Assembly: GCA_963920705.1 (NCBI GenBank)
Contig: OY987232.1
Span: forward strand, 2,170,001-2,234,000
Direction: 5' to 3'
DNA from: Odiellus spinosus
Lineage: Eukaryota; Arthropoda; Arachnida; Opiliones; Phalangiidae
DNA: 64,000 bases
The notes beneath the pieces are model-generated. The model did not search any database. It saw nothing but the letters and a program-made list of their open reading frames with translations, and was not told the origin of the DNA. The translations under genes were made by a program, and so were the position numbers. The first letter of the stretch is position 1, and each line of letters opens with the position of its first letter. Positions 1 through 15,480 of the stretch are shown here, piece after piece.

Positions 1-3000
1 TTTCTGAATCTATACTTGGGAAATTTGTGAATCTATACATGGTAAATTGTTAAATCTATACTTGGGAAATTTGTGAATCTATACATGGTAAATTTGTGAA
101 TCTATACTTGGGAAATTTTGAATCTATACTTGGGAAATTGCTGGATCTATACTTGGGAAATTTGTGAATCTATACTTGGGAAATTTGTGAATCTATACTT
201 GGGAAATTTGTGAATCTATACTTGGGAAATATGTGAATCTATACTTGGGAAATTTGTGAATCTATACTTGGGAAATTTGTGAATCTAAACTTGGGAAATT
301 GGTGGATCTATACTTGGGAAATTGGTGGATCTATACTTGGGAAATTGCTTGATCTATACTTGGGAAATTTGTGAATCTATACTTGGGAAATATGTGAATC
401 TATACATGGTAAATTTGTGAATCTAATCTTGGGAAATTGGTGGATCTATACTTGGGAAATATGTGAATCTATACTTGGGAAATTTGTGAATCTATACATG
501 GTAAATTTGTGAATCTATACTTGGGAAATTTGTGAATCTATACTTGGGAAATTTGTGAATCTATACTTGGGAAATTTGTGAATCTATACTTGGGAAATTG
601 GTGGATCTATACTTGGGAAATTTGTTAATCTAAACTTGGGAAATTGGTGGATCTATACTTGAGAAATTTGTGGATCTATACTTGGGAAATTGGTGGATCT
701 ATACTTGGGAAATTTGTGAATCTATACTTGGGAAATATGTGAATCTATACTTGGGAAATTTGTGAATCTATACATGGTAAATTTGTGAATCTATACTTGG
801 GAAATTTGTGAATCTATACTTGTGAAATTTGTGAAACTACACTTGGGAAATTTGTGAATCTATACTTGAGAAATTTGTGAATCTATACTTGGGAAATTTG
901 TGAATCTAAACTTGGGAAATTGCTGGATCTATACTTGGGAAATTGCTGGATCTATACTTGGGAAATTTGTGAATCTATACATGGTAAATTTGTGAATCTA
1001 ATCTTGGGAAATTGGTGGATCTATACTTGGGAAATTGGTGGATCTATACTTGGGAAATTGCTGGATCTATACTTGGGAAATTTGTGAATCTATACATGGT
1101 AAATTTGTAAATCTATACTTGGGAAATTTGTGAGTCTCTACTTGGGAAATTTGTGAATCTATACTTGTGAAATTTGTGAATCTATACTTGGGAAATTTGT
1201 GAATCTATACTTGGGAAATATGTGAATCTATACTTGGGAAATTTGTGAATCTATACGTGGGAAATTTGTGAATCTATACTTCTGAAATTTGTGAATCTAT
1301 ACTTGGGAAATTTGTGAATCTATACTTGTGAAATTTATGAATCTATACTTGGGAAATTTTTGAATCTATACTTGGGAAATTTCTGAATCTATACTTGGGA
1401 AATTTGTGAATCTATACATGGTAAATTTTTAAATCTATACTTGGGAAATTTGTGAATCTATACATGGTAAATTTGTGAATCTATACTTGGGAAATTTTGA
1501 ATCTATACTTTGGAAATTGCTGGATCTATACTTGGGAAATTTGTGAATCTATACTTGGGAAATATGTGAATCTATACTTGGGAAATTTGTGAATCTATAC
1601 TTGGGAAATTTGTGAATCTAAACTTGGGAAATTGGTGGATCTATACTTGGGAAATTGCTTGATCTATACTTGGGAAATTTGTGAATCTATACTTGGGAAA
1701 TTTGTGAATCTATACTTGGGAAATATGTGAATCTATACATGGTAAATTTGTGAATCTAATCTTGGGAAATTGGTGGATCTATACTTGGGAAATATGTGAA
1801 TCTATACTTGGGAAATTTGTGAATCTATACTTGGGAAATTTGTGAATCTATACTTGGGAAATTTGTGAATAATATACTTGGGAAATTTGTGAATCTATAC
1901 TTGTGAAATTTGTGAATCTATACTTGGGAAATTTGTGAATCTATACTTGGGAAATATGTGAATCTATACTTGGGAAATTTGTGAATCTATACATGGTAAA
2001 TTTGTGAATCTATACTTGGGAAATTCGTGAATCTATACTTGGGAAATTTGTGAATCTATACTTGGGAAATTTTGAATCTATACTTGGGAAATTGCTGGAT
2101 CTATACTTGGGAAATTTGTGAATCTATACTTGGGAAATCTGTGAATCTATACTTGGGAAATTTGTGAATCTATACTTGGGAAATTTGTGAATCTAAACTT
2201 GGGAAATTGGTGGATCTATACTTGGGAAATTGGTGGATCTATACTTGGGAAATTGCTTGATCTATACTTGGGAAATTTGTGAATCTATACTTGGGAAATA
2301 TGTGAATATGTACATGGTAAATTTGTGAATCTAATCTTGGGAAATTGGTGGATCTATACTTGGGAAATATGTGAATCTATACTTGGGAAATTTGTGAATC
2401 TATACATGGTAAATTTGTGAATCTATACTTGGGAAATTTGTGAATCTATACTTGGGAAATTTGTGAATCTATACTTGGGAAATTTGTGAATCTATACTTG
2501 GGATATTTGTGAATCTATACTTGGGAAATTGGTGGATCTATACTTGGGAAATTTGTTAATCTAAACTTGGGAAATTGGTGGATCTATACTTGAGAAATTT
2601 GTGGATCTATACTTGGGAAATTGGTGGATCTATACTTGGGAAATTTGTGAATCTATACTTGGGAAATATGTGAATCTATACTTTGGAAATTTGTGAATCT
2701 ATGCATGGTAAATTTGTGAATCTATACTTGGGAAATTTTTGAATCTATACTTGTGAAATTTGTGAAACTACACTTGGGAAATTTGTGAATCTATACTTGA
2801 GAAATTTGTGAATCTATACTTGGGAAATTTGTGAATCTATACTTGGGAAATTTGTGAATCTATACTTGGGAAATTTGTGAATCTAAACTTGGGAAATTGC
2901 TGGATCTATACTTGGGAAATTGCTGGATCTATACTTGGGAAATTTGTGAATCTATACTTGGGAAATATGTGAATCTATACATGGTAAATTTGTGAATCTA

Positions 3001-5401
3001 ATCTTGGGAAATTGGTGGATCTATACTTGGGAAATTGGTGGATCTATACTTGGGAAATTGCTGGATCTATACTTGGGAAATTTGTGAATCTATACATGGT
3101 AAATTTGTAAATCTATACTTGGGAAATTTGTGAATCTCTACTTGGGAAATTTGTGAATCTATACTTGTGAAATTTGTGAATCTATACTTGGGAAATTTGT
3201 GAATCTATACTTGGGAAATATGTGAATCTATACTTGGGAAATTTGTGAATCCATACATGGTAAATTTGTGAATCTATACTTGGGAAATTTGTGAATCTAT
3301 ACTTGGGAAATTTGTGAATCTATACTTGGGAAATTTATGAATCTATACTTGGGAAATTTGTGAATCTATGCTTGGGAAATTTGTGAATCTATACTTGGGA
3401 AATTTCTGAATCTATACTTGGGAAATTTGTGAATCTATACATGGTAAATTTTTAAATCTATACTTGGGAAATTTGTGAATCTATATATGGTAAATTTGTG
3501 AATCTATACTTGGGAAATTTTGAATCTATACTTGGGAAATTGCTGGATCTATACTTGGGAAATTTGTGAATCTATACTTGGGAAATATGTGAATCTATAC
3601 TTGGGAAATTTGTGAATCTATACTTGGGAAATATGTGAATCTATACTTGGGAAATTTGTGAATCTATACTTGGGAAATTTGTGAATCTAAACTTGGGAAA
3701 TTGGTGGATCTATACTTGGGAAATTGGTGGATCTATACTTGGGAAATTGCTTGATCTATACTTGGGAAATTTGTGAATCTATACTTGGGAAATATGTGAA
3801 TCTATACATGGTAAATTTGTGAATCTAATCTTGGGAAATTGGTGGATCTATACTTGGGAAATTGCTGGATCTATACTTGGGAAATTTGTGAATCTATACA
3901 TGGTAAATTTGTAAATCTATACTTGGGAAATTTGTGAATCTATACTTGGGAAATATGTGAATCTATACTTGGGAAATTTGTGAATCTATACATGGTAAAT
4001 TTGTGAATCTATACTTGGGAAATTTGTGAATCTACACTTGGGAAATTTGTGAATCTATACTTGGGAAATTTGTGAATCTATACTTGGGAAATTTGTGAAT
4101 CTATACTTGGGAAATTTGTGAATCTAAACTTGGGAAATTGGTGGATCTATACTTGGGAAATTTGTGAATCTATACTTGGGAAATTTGTGAATCTAAACTT
4201 GGGAAATTGGTGGATCTATACTTGAGAAATTTGTGGATCTATTTTTGGGAAATTGGTGGATCTATACTTGGGAAATTTGTGAATCTATACTTGTTAAATA
4301 TGTGAATCTATACTTGGGAAATTTGTGAATCTATACATGGTAAATTTGTGAATCTATACTTGGGAAATTTGTGAATCTATACTTGGGAAATTTGAGAATC
4401 TATACTTGGGAAATTTGTGAATCTATACTTGTGAAATTTGTGAATCTACACTTGGGAAATTTGTGAATCTATATATGGTAAATTTGTGAATCTATACTTG
4501 GGAAATTTTGAATCTATACTTGGGAAATTGGTGGATCTATACTTGGTAAATTTGTGAATCTATACTTGGGAAATATGTGAATCTATACTTGGGAAATTTG
4601 TGAATCTATACATGGTAAATTTGTGAATCTATACTTGGGAAATTTGTGAATCTATACTTGGGAAATTTGTGAATCTATACTTGGGAAATTTGTGAATCTA
4701 TACTTGGGAAATTTGTGAATCTATACTTGGGAAATTTGTGAATCTATACTTGGGAAATTTGTGAATCTATACTTGGGAAATTTGTGAATCTATACTTGGG
4801 AAATTGGTGAATCTAAACTTGGGAAATTTTTGAATCTATACTTGGGAAATTTGAGAATCTATACTTGGGAAATATGTGAATCTAAACTTGGGAAATTGCT
4901 GGATCTATACTTGGGAAATTGCTGGATCTATACTTGGGAAATTTGTGAATCTATACTTGGGAAATATGTGAATCTATACATGGTAAATTTGTGAATCTAA
5001 TCTTCGGAAATTGCTGGATCTATACTTGGAAAATTTGTGAATCTATACTTGGGAAATTTGTGAATCTATACTTGTGAAATTTGTGAATCTCTACTTGGGA
5101 AATTTGTGAATCTATACTTGTGAAATTTGTGAATCTATACTTTTGAAATTTGTGAATCTATACTTGGGAAATATGTGAATCTATACTTGGGAAATTTGTG
5201 AATCTATACATGGTAAATTTGTGAATCTATACTTGGGAAATTTGTGAATCTATACTTGGGAAATTTGTGAATCTATACTTCTGAAATTTGTGAATCTATA
5301 CTTGGGAAATTTGTGAATCTATACTTGGGAAATTTATGAATCTATACTTGGGAAATTTGTGAATCTATGCTTGGGAAATTTGTGAATCTATACTTGGGAA
5401 A
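1..5401 (+). repeat. HOR zone 1: three units of about 1.4-2.0 kb
   Basis: Taking the TTTCTGAATC variant as a unit boundary gives units at 1-1379, 1380-3402 and 3403-5401. Within each, variants tend to follow the same order: TTTCTG, then ACATGGTA followed by a T/A-rich box, a 22-bp TTTGAAT monomer, TGCTGGAT, AAACTTGG with GG boxes, TGCTTGAT, TAATCTTGG and, further on, CTCTAC. The units differ in length by insertion and loss of blocks of monomers, as expected from unequal exchange. A 24-bp monomer lies near 1870 (GAATAATATAC in place of GAATCTATAC). Boundaries are marker-based and arbitrary in phase. Confidence 0.75.
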
Positions 5402-8400
5402 TTTCTGAATCTATACTTGGGAAATTTGTGAATCTATACATGGTAAATTTGTGAATCTATACTTGGGAAATTTGTGAATCTACACTTGGGAAATTTGTGA
5501 ATCTATACTTGGGAAATTTGTGAATCTATACTTGGGAAATTTGTGAATCTAAACTTGGGAAATTGGTGGATCTATACTTGGGAAATTTGTGAATCTATAC
5601 TTGGGAAATTTGTGAATCTAAACTTGGGAAATTGGTGGATCTATACTTGAGAAATTTGTGGATCTATACTTGGGAAATTGGTGGATCTATACTTGGGAAA
5701 TTTGTGAATCTATACTTGTTAAATATGTGAATCTATACTTGGGAAATTTGTGAATCTATACATGGTAAATTTGTGAATCTATACTTGGGAAATTTGTGAA
5801 TCTATACTTGGGAAATTTGAGAATCTATACTTGGGAAATTTGTGAATCTATACTTGTGAAATTTGTGAATCTACACTTGGGAAATTTGTGAATCTATACA
5901 TGGTAAATTTGTGAATCTATACTTGGGAAATTTTGAATCTATACTTGGGAAATTGGTGGATCTATACTTGGGAAATTTGAGAATCTATACTTGGGAAATT
6001 TGTGAATCTATACTTGTGAAATTTGTGAATCTACACTTGGGAAATTTGTGAATCTATACTTGTGAAATTTGTGAATCTACACTTGGGAAATATGTGAATC
6101 TATACATGGTAAATTTGTGAATCTAATCTTGGGAAATTGGTGGGTCTATACTTGGGAAATTGCTGGATCTATACTTGGGAAATTTGTGAATCTATACATG
6201 GTAAATTTGTAAATCTATACTTGGGAAATTTGTGAATCTCTACTTGGGAAATTTGTGAATCTATACTTGTGAAATTTGTGAATCTATACTTTTGAAATTT
6301 GTGAATCTATACTTGGGAAATATGTGAATCTATACTTGGGAAATTTGTGAATCTATACATGGTAAATTTGTGAATCTATACTTGGGAAATTTGTGAATCT
6401 AAACTTGGGAAATTTGTGAATCTATACTTCTGAAATTTGTGAATCTATACTTGGGAAATTTGTGAATCTATACTTGGGAAATTTATGAATCTATACTTGG
6501 GAAATTTGTGAATCTATGCTTGGGAAATTTGTGAATCTATACTTGGGAAATTTCTGAATCTATACTTGGGAAATTTGTTAATCTATACATGGTAAATTTT
6601 TAAATCTATACTTGGGAAATTTGTGAATCTATACATGGTAAATTTGTGAATCTATACTTGGGAAATTTTGAATCTATACTTGGGAAATTTTGAATCTATA
6701 CTTGGGAAATTGCTGGATCTATACTTGGGAAATTTGTGAATCTATACTTGGGAAATATGTGAATCTATACTTGGGAAATTTGTGAATCTATACTTGGGAA
6801 ATTTGTGAATCTAAACTTGGGAAATTGGTGGATCTATACTTGGGAAATTGGTGGATCTATACTTGGGAAATATGTGAATCTATACTTGGGAAATTTGTGA
6901 ATCTATACTTGGGAAATATGTGAATCTATACTTGGGAAATTTGTGAATCTATACTTGGGAAATTTGTGAATCTAAACTTGGGAAATTGGTGGATCTATAC
7001 TTGGGAAATTGGTGGATCTATACTTGGGAAATATGTGAATCTATACTTGGGAAATTTGAGAATCTATACTTGGGAAATTTGTGAATCTATACTTGTGAAA
7101 TTTGTGAATCTACACTTGGGAAATTTGTGAATCTATACTTGTGAAATTTGTGAATCTACACTTGGGAAATATGTGAATCTATACATGGTAAATTTGTGAA
7201 TCTAATCTTGGGAAATTGGTGGGTCTATACTTGGGAAATTGCTGGATCTATACTTGGGAAATTTGTGAATCTATACATGGTAAATTTGTAAATCTATACT
7301 TGGGAAATTTGTGAATCTCTACTTGGGAAATTTGTGAATCTATACTTGTGAAATTTGTGAATCTATACTTTTGAAATTTGTGAATCTATACTTGGGAAAT
7401 ATGTGAATCTATACTTGGGAAATTTGTGAATCTATACATGGTAAATTTGTGAATCTATACTTGGGAAATTTGTGAATCTAAACTTGGGAAATTTGTGAAT
7501 CTATACTTCTGAAATTTGTGAATCTATACTTGGGAAATTTGTGAATCTATACTTGGGAAATTTATGAATCTATACTTGGGAAATTTGTGAATCTATGCTT
7601 GGGAAATTTGTGAATCTATACTTGGGAAATTTCTGAATCTATACTTGGGAAATTTGTGAATCTATACATGGTAAATTTTTAAATCTATACTTGGGAAATT
7701 TGTGAATCTATACTTGTTAAATATGTGAATCTATACTTGGGAAATTTGTGAATCTATACATGGTAAATTTGTGAATCTATACTTGGGAAATTTGTGAATC
7801 TATACTTGGGAAATTTGAGAATCTATACTTGGGAAATTTGTGAATCTATACTTGTGAAATTTGTGAATCTACACTTGGGAAATTTGTGAATCTATACATG
7901 GTAAATTTGTGAATCTATACTTGGGAAATTTTGAATCTATACTTGGGAAATTGGTGGATCTATACTTGGGAAATTTGAGAATCTATACTTGGGAAATTTG
8001 TGAATCTATACTTGTGAAATTTGTGAATCTACACTTGGGAAATTTGTGAATCTATACTTGTGAAATTTGTGAATCTACACTTGGGAAATATGTGAATCTA
8101 TACATGGTAAATTTGTGAATCTAATCTTGGGAAATTGGTGGGTCTATACTTGGGAAATTGCTGGATCTATACTTGGGAAATTTGTGAATCTATACATGGT
8201 AAATTTGTAAATCTATACTTGGGAAATTTGTGAATCTCTACTTGGGAAATTTGTGAATCTATACTTGTGAAATTTGTGAATCTATACTTTTGAAATTTGT
8301 GAATCTATACTTGGGAAATATGTGAATCTATACTTGGGAAATTTGTGAATCTATACATGGTAAATTTGTGAATCTATACTTGGGAAATTTGTGAATCTAA

Positions 8401-11400
8401 ACTTGGGAAATTTGTGAATCTATACTTCTGAAATTTGTGAATCTATACTTGGGAAATTTGTGAATCTATACTTGGGAAATTTATGAATCTATACTTGGGA
8501 AATTTGTGAATCTATGCTTGGGAAATTTGTGAATCTATACTTGGGAAATTTCTGAATCTATACTTGGGAAATTTGTGAATCTATACATGGTAAATTTTTA
8601 AATCTATACTTGGGAAATTTGTGAATCTATACATGGTAAATTTGTGAATCTATACTTGGGAAATTTTGAATCTATACTTGGGAAATTTTGAATCTATACT
8701 TGGGAAATTGCTGGATCTATACTTGGGAAATTTGTGAATCTATACTTGGGAAATATGTGAATCTATACTTGGGAAATTTGTGAATCTATACTTGGGAAAT
8801 TTGTGAATCTAAACTTGGGAAATTGGTGGATCTATACTTGGGAAATTGGTGGATCTATACTTGGGAAATATGTGAATCTATACTTGGGAAATTTGTGAAT
8901 CTATACTTGGGAAATATGTGAATCTATACTTGGGAAATTTGTGAATCTATACTTGGGAAATTTGTGAATCTAAACTTGGGAAATTGGTGGATCTATACTT
9001 GGGAAATTGGTGGATCTATACTTGGGAAATATGTGAATCTATACTTGGGAAATTTGTGAATCTATACATGGTAAATTTGTGAATCTATACTTGGGAAATT
9101 TGTGAATCTACACTTGGGAAATTTGTGAATCTATACTTGGGAAATTTGTGAATCTATACTTGGGAAATTTGTGAATCTAAACTTGGGAAATTGGTGGATC
9201 TATACTTTGGAAATTTGTGAATCTATACTTGGGAAATTTGTGAATCTAAACTTGGGAAATTGGTGGATCTATACTTGAGAAATTTGTGGATCTATACTTG
9301 GGAAATTGGTGGATCTATACTTGGGAAATTTGTGAATCTATACTTGTTAAATATGTGAATCTATACTTGGGAAATTTGTGAATCTATACATGGTAAATTT
9401 GTGAATCTATACTTGGGAAATTTGTGAATCTATACTTGGGAAATTTGAGAATCTATACTTGGGAAATTTGTGAATCTATACTTGGGAAATTTGAGAATCT
9501 ATACTTGGGAAATTTGTGAATCTATACTTGTGAAATTTGTGAATCTACACTTGGGAAATTTGTGAATCTATACTTGTGAAATTTGTGAATCTACACTTGG
9601 GAAATATGTGAATCTATACATGGTAAATTTGTGAATCTAATCTTGGGAAATTGGTGGGTCTATACTTGGGAAATTGCTGGATCTATACTTGGGAAATTTG
9701 TGAATCTATACATGGTAAATTTGTAAATCTATACTTGGGATATTTGTGAATCTCTACTTGGGAAATTTGTGAATCTATACTTGTGAAATTTGTGAATCTA
9801 TACTTTTCAAATTTGTGAATCTATACTTGGGAAATATGTGAATCTATACTTGGGAAATTTGTGAATCTATACATGGTAAATTTGTGAATCTATACTTGGG
9901 AAATTTGTGAATCTAAACTTGGGAAATTTGTGAATCTATACTTCTGAAATTTGTGAATCTATACTTGGGAAATTTGTGAATCTATACTTGGGAAATTTAT
10001 GAATCTATACTTGGGAAATTTGTGAATCTATGCTTGGGAAATTTGTGAATCTATACTTGGGAAATTTCTGAATCTATACTTGGGAAATTTGTGAATCTAT
10101 ACATGGTAAATTTTTAAATCTATACTTGGGAAATTTGTGAATCTATACATGGTAAATTTGTGAATCTATACTTGGGAAATTTTGAATCTATACTTGGGAA
10201 ATTTTGAATCTATACTTGGGAAATTGCTGGATCTATACTTGGGAAATTTGTGAATCTATACTTGGGAAATATGTGAATCTATACTTGGGAAATTTGTGAA
10301 TCTATACTTGGGAAATTTGTGAATCTAAACTTGGGAAATTGGTGGATCTATACTTGGGAAATTGGTGGATCTATACTTGGGAAATATGTGAATCTATACT
10401 TGGGAAATTTGTGAATCTATACTTGGGAAATATGTGAATCTATACTTGGGAAATTTGTGAATCTATACTTGGGAAATTTGTGAATCTAAACTTGGGAAAT
10501 TGGTGGATCTATACTTGGGAAATTGGTGGATCTATACTTGGGAAATATGTGAATCTATACTTGGGAAATTTGTGAATCTATACATGGTAAATTTGTGAAT
10601 CTATACTTGGGAAATTTGTGAATCTACACTTGGGAAATTTGTGAATCTATACTTGGGAAATTTGTGAATCTATACTTGGGAAATTTGTGAATCTAAACTT
10701 GGGAAATTGGTGGATCTATACTTGGGAAATTTGTGAATCTATACTTGGGAAATTTGTGAATCTAAACTTGGGAAATTGGTGGATCTATACTTGAGAAATT
10801 TGTGGATCTATACTTGGGAAATTGGTGGATCTATACTTGGGAAATTTGTGAATCTATACATGGTAAATATGTGAATCTATACTTGGGAAATTTGTGAATC
10901 TATACATGGTAAATTTGTGAATCTATACTTGGGAAATTTGTGAATCTATACTTGGGAAATTTGAGAATCTATATTTGGGAAATTTGTGAATCTATACTTG
11001 TGAAATTTGTGAATCTACACTTGGGAAATTTGTGAATCTATACATGGTAAATTTGTGAATCTATACTTGGGAAATTTTGAATCTATACTTGGGAAATTTG
11101 TGAATCTATACTTGTGAAATTTGTGAATCTACACTTGGGAAATTTGTGAATCTATACTTGTGAAATTTGTGAATCTACACTTGGGAAATATGTGAATCTA
11201 TACATGGTAAATTTGTGAATCTAATCTTGGGAAATTGGTGGATCTATACTTGGGAAATTGCTGGATCTATACTTGGGAAATTTGTGAATCTATACATGGT
11301 AAATTTGTAAATCTATACTTGGGAAATTTGTGAATCTCTACTTGGGAAATTTGTGAATCTATACTTGTGAAATTTGTGAATCTATACTTTTGAAATTTGT

Positions 11401-11648
11401 GAATCTATACTTGGGAAATATGTGAATCTATACTTGGGAAATTTGTGAATCTATACATGGTAAATTTGTGAATCTATACTTGGGAAATTTGTGAATCTAA
11501 ACTTGGGAAATTTGTGAATCTATACTTCTGAAATTTGTGAATCTATACTTGGGAAATTTGTGAATCTATACTTGGGAAATTTATGAATCTATACTTGGGA
11601 AATTTGTGAATCTATGCTTGGGAAATTTGTGAATCTATACTTGGGAAA
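5402..11648 (+). repeat. HOR zone 2: five units sharing one variant order
   Basis: TTTCTGAATC markers at 5402, 6551, 7630, 8549, 10065 and 11649 delimit units of 1149, 1079, 919, 1516 and 1584 bp. A second independent marker, ACTTTTGAAA or its variant ACTTTTCAAA, at 5141, 6290, 7369, 8288, 9804 and 11388 gives the same spacings (1149, 1079, 919, 1516, 1584), which confirms the register. The first four units carry the unusual box TGGTGGGT (TGGGTC at 6141, 7220, 8139 and 9655); the fifth does not. Each unit runs through TTGAGAAT or ACACTTGG variants, then TAATCTTGG, TGCTGGAT, CTCTAC, ACTTTTGAAA, ACTTCTGAAA, TTATGAAT and ATGCTTGG before TTTCTG. Confidence 0.85.
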
Positions 11649-12057
11649 TTTCTGAATCTATACTTGGGAAATTTGTGAATCTATACATGGTAAATTTTTA
11701 AATCTATACTTGGGAAATTTGTGAATCTATACATGGTAAATTTGTGAATCTATACTTGGGAAATTTTGAATCTATACTTGGGAAATTTTGAATCTATACT
11801 TGGGAAATTGCTGGATCTATACTTGGGAAATTTGTGAATCTATACTTGTGAAATTTGTGAATCTATACTTTTGAAATTTGTGAATCTATACTTGGGAAAT
11901 ATGTGAATCTATACTTGGGAAATTTGTGAATCTATACATGGTAAATTTGTGAATCTATACTTGGGAAATTTGTGAATCTAAACTTGGGAAATTTGTGAAT
12001 CTATACTTCTGAAATTTGTGAATCTATACTTGGGAAATTTGTGAATCTATACTTGGG
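11649..12057 (+). repeat. Junction segment between HOR zone 2 and the 4.7-kb duplication
   Basis: This short stretch continues the zone 2 order (TTTCTG, ACATGGTA, two 22-bp TTTGAAT monomers, TGCTGGAT) and then jumps back to the ACTTTTGAAA module at 11869, only 481 bp after the copy at 11388. A further copy follows at 12191, 322 bp later. The closely spaced copies indicate partial-unit duplications at this junction. Confidence 0.6.
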
Positions 12058-13139
12058 AAATTTATGAATCTATACTTGGGAAATTTGTGAATCTATGCTT
12101 GGGAAATTTGTGAATCTATACTTGGGAAATTTGTGAATCTCTACTTGGGAAATTTGTGAATCTATACTTGTGAAATTTGTGAATCTATACTTTTGAAATT
12201 TGTGAATCTATACTTGGGAAATATGTGAATCTATACTTGGGAAATTTGTGAATCTATACATGGTAAATTTGTGAATCTATACTTGGGAAATTTGTGAATC
12301 TAAACTTGGGAAATTTGTGAATCTATACTTCTGAAATTTGTGAATCTATACTTGGGAAATTTGTGAATCTATACTAGGGAAATTTATGAATCTATACTTG
12401 GGAAATTTGTGAATCTATGCTTGGGAAATTTGTGAATCTATACTTGGGAAATTTCTGAATCTATACTTGGGAAATTTGTGAATCTATACATGGTAAATTT
12501 TTAAATCTATACTTGGGAAATTTGTGAATCTATACATGGTAAATTTGTGAATCTATACTTGGGAAATTTTGAATCTATACTTGGGAAATTTTGAATCTAT
12601 ACTTGGGAAATTGCTGGATCTATACTTGGGAAATTTGTGAATCTATACTTGGGAAATATGTGAATCTATACTTGGGAAATTTGTGAATCTATACTTGGGA
12701 AATTTGTGAATCTAAACTTGGGAAATTGGTGGATCTATACTTGGGAAATTGGTGGATCTATACTTGGGAAATATGTGAATCTATACTTGGGAAATTTGTG
12801 AATCTATACATGGTAAATTTGTAAATCTATACTTGGGAAATTTGTGAATCTCTACTTGGGAAATTTGTGAATCTATACTTGTGAAATTTGTGAATCTATG
12901 CTTGGGAAATTTGTGAATCTATACTTGGGAAATATGTGAATCTATACTTGGGAAATTTGTGAATCTATACATGGTAAATTTGTGAATCTATACTTGGGAA
13001 ATTTGTGAATCTATACTTGGGAAATTTGTGAATCTATACTTGGGAAATTTGTGAATCCATACTTGGGAAATTTGTGAATCTATACTTGGGAAATTTATGA
13101 ATCTATACTTGGGAAATTTGTGAATCTATGCTTGGGAAA

Positions 13140-14310
13140 TTTGTGAATCTATACTTGGGAAATTTGTGAATCTATACATGGTAAATTTTTAAATCTATAC
13201 TTGGGAAATTTGTGAATCTATACATGGTAAATTTGTGAATCTATACTTGGGAAATTTTGAATCTAATCTTGGGAAATTGGTGGATCTATACTTGGGAAAT
13301 TGCTGGATCTATACTTGGGAAATTTGTGAATCTATACATGGTAAATTTGTAAATCTATACTTGGGAAATTTGTGAATCTCTACTTGGGAAATTTGTGAAT
13401 CTATACTTGTGAAATTTGTGAATCTATACTTTTGAAATTTGTGAATCTATACTTGGGAAATATGTGAATCTATACTTGGGAAATTTGTGAATCTATACAT
13501 GGTAAATTTGTGAATCTATACTTGGGAAATTTGTGAATCTATACTTGGGAAATTTGTGAATCTATACTTCTGAAATTTGTGAATCTATACTTGGGAAATT
13601 TGTGAATCTATACTTGGGAAATTTATGAATCTATACTTGGGAAATTTGTGAATCTATGCTTGGGAAATTTGTGAATCTATACTTGGGAAATTTGTGAATC
13701 TATACTTGTGAAATTTGTGAATCTATGCTTGGGAAATTTGTGAATCTATACTTGGGAAATATGTGAATCTATACTTGGGAAATTTGTGAATCTATACATG
13801 GTAAATTTGTGAATCTATACTTGGGAAATTTGTGAATCTATACTTGGGAAATTTGTGAATCTATACTTGGGAAATTTATGAATCTATACTTGGGAAATTT
13901 GTGAATCTATGCTTGGGAAATTTGTGAATCTATACTTGGGAAATTTCTGAATCTATACTTGGGAAATTTGTGAATCTATACATGGTAAATTTTTAAATCT
14001 ATACTTGGGAAATTTGTGAATCTATACATGGTAAATTTGTGAATCTATACTTGGGAAATTTTGAATCTATACTTGGGAAATTGCTGGATCTATACTTGGG
14101 AAATTTGTGAATCTATACTTGGGAAATTTGTGAATCTATACTTGGGAAATTTGTGAATCTAAACTTGGGAAATTGGTGGATCTATACTTGGGAAATTGGT
14201 GGATCTATACTTGGGAAATTGCTTGATCTATACTTGGGAAATTTGTGAATCTATACTTGGGAAATATGTGAATCTATACATGGTAAATTTGTGAATCTAT
14301 ACTTGGGAAA
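13140..14310 (+). repeat. Internal 1,171-bp tandem duplication, left copy
   Basis: The diagnostic junction of a 22-bp TTTGAAT monomer running directly into CTAATCTTGG occurs at 13263 and again at 14434, 1171 bp apart; ACTTTTGAAA occurs at 13430 and 14601, also 1171 bp apart. Variant order matches throughout, including TTATGAAT, ATGCTTGG and an ACTTGTGAAA monomer followed by ATGCTTGG. The outer limits are approximate, because the flanks are the same monomer. Confidence 0.8.
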
Positions 14311-15480
14311 TTTGTGAATCTATACTTGGGAAATTTGTGAATCTATACATGGTAAATTTTTAAATCTATACTTGGGAAATTTGTGAATCTATACATGGTA
14401 AATTTGTGAATCTATACTTGGGAAATTTTGAATCTAATCTTGGGAAATTGGTGGATCTATACTTGGGAAATTGCTGGATCTATACTTGGGAAATTTGTGA
14501 ATCTATACATGGTAAATTTGTAAATCTATACTTGGGAAATTTGTGAATCTCTACTTGGGAAATTTGTGAATCTATACTTGTGAAATTTGTGAATCTATAC
14601 TTTTGAAATTTGTGAATCTATACTTGGGAAATATGTGAATCTATACTTGGGAAATTTGTGAATCTATACATGGTAAATTTGTGAATCTATACTTGGGAAA
14701 TTTGTGAATCTATACTTGGGAAATTTGTGAATCTATACTTCTGAAATTTGTGAATCTATACTTGGGAAATTTGTGAATCTATACTTGGGAAATTTATGAA
14801 TCTATACTTGGGAAATTTGTGAATCTATGCTTGGGAAATTTGTGAATCTATACTTGGGAAATTTGTGAATCTATACTTGTGAAATTTGTGAATCTATGCT
14901 TGGGAAATTTGTGAATCTATACTTGGGAAATATGTGAATCTATACTTGGGAAATTTGTGAATCTATACATGGTAAATTTGTGAATCTATACTTGGGAAAT
15001 TTGTGAATCTATACTTGGGAAATTTGTGAATCTATACTTGGGAAATTTATGAATCTATACTTGGGAAATTTGTGAATCTATGCTTGGGAAATTTGTGAAT
15101 CTATACTTGGGAAATTTCTGAATCTATACTTGGGAAATTTGTGAATCTATACATGGTAAATTTTTAAATCTATACTTGGGAAATTTGTGAATCTATACAT
15201 GGTAAATTTGTGAATCTATACTTGGGAAATTTTGAATCTATACTTGGGAAATTGCTGGATCTATACTTGGGAAATTTGTGAATCTATACTTGGGAAATTT
15301 GTGAATCTATACTTGGGAAATTTGTGAATCTAAACTTGGGAAATTGGTGGATCTATACTTGGGAAATTGGTGGATCTATACTTGGGAAATTGCTTGATCT
15401 ATACTTGGGAAATTTGTGAATCTATACTTGGGAAATATGTGAATCTATACATGGTAAATTTGTGAATCTATACTTGGGAA
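14311..15480 (+). repeat. Internal 1,171-bp tandem duplication, right copy
   Basis: This is the second member of the pair starting near 13140. Identity of order is lost near 15480, where the right copy continues into a TGGTGGAT box while the left copy continues into consensus boxes. The right copy is the one collinear with 18,015 onwards in the downstream large duplicate, at offsets of 3581 and then 3604. Confidence 0.78.
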
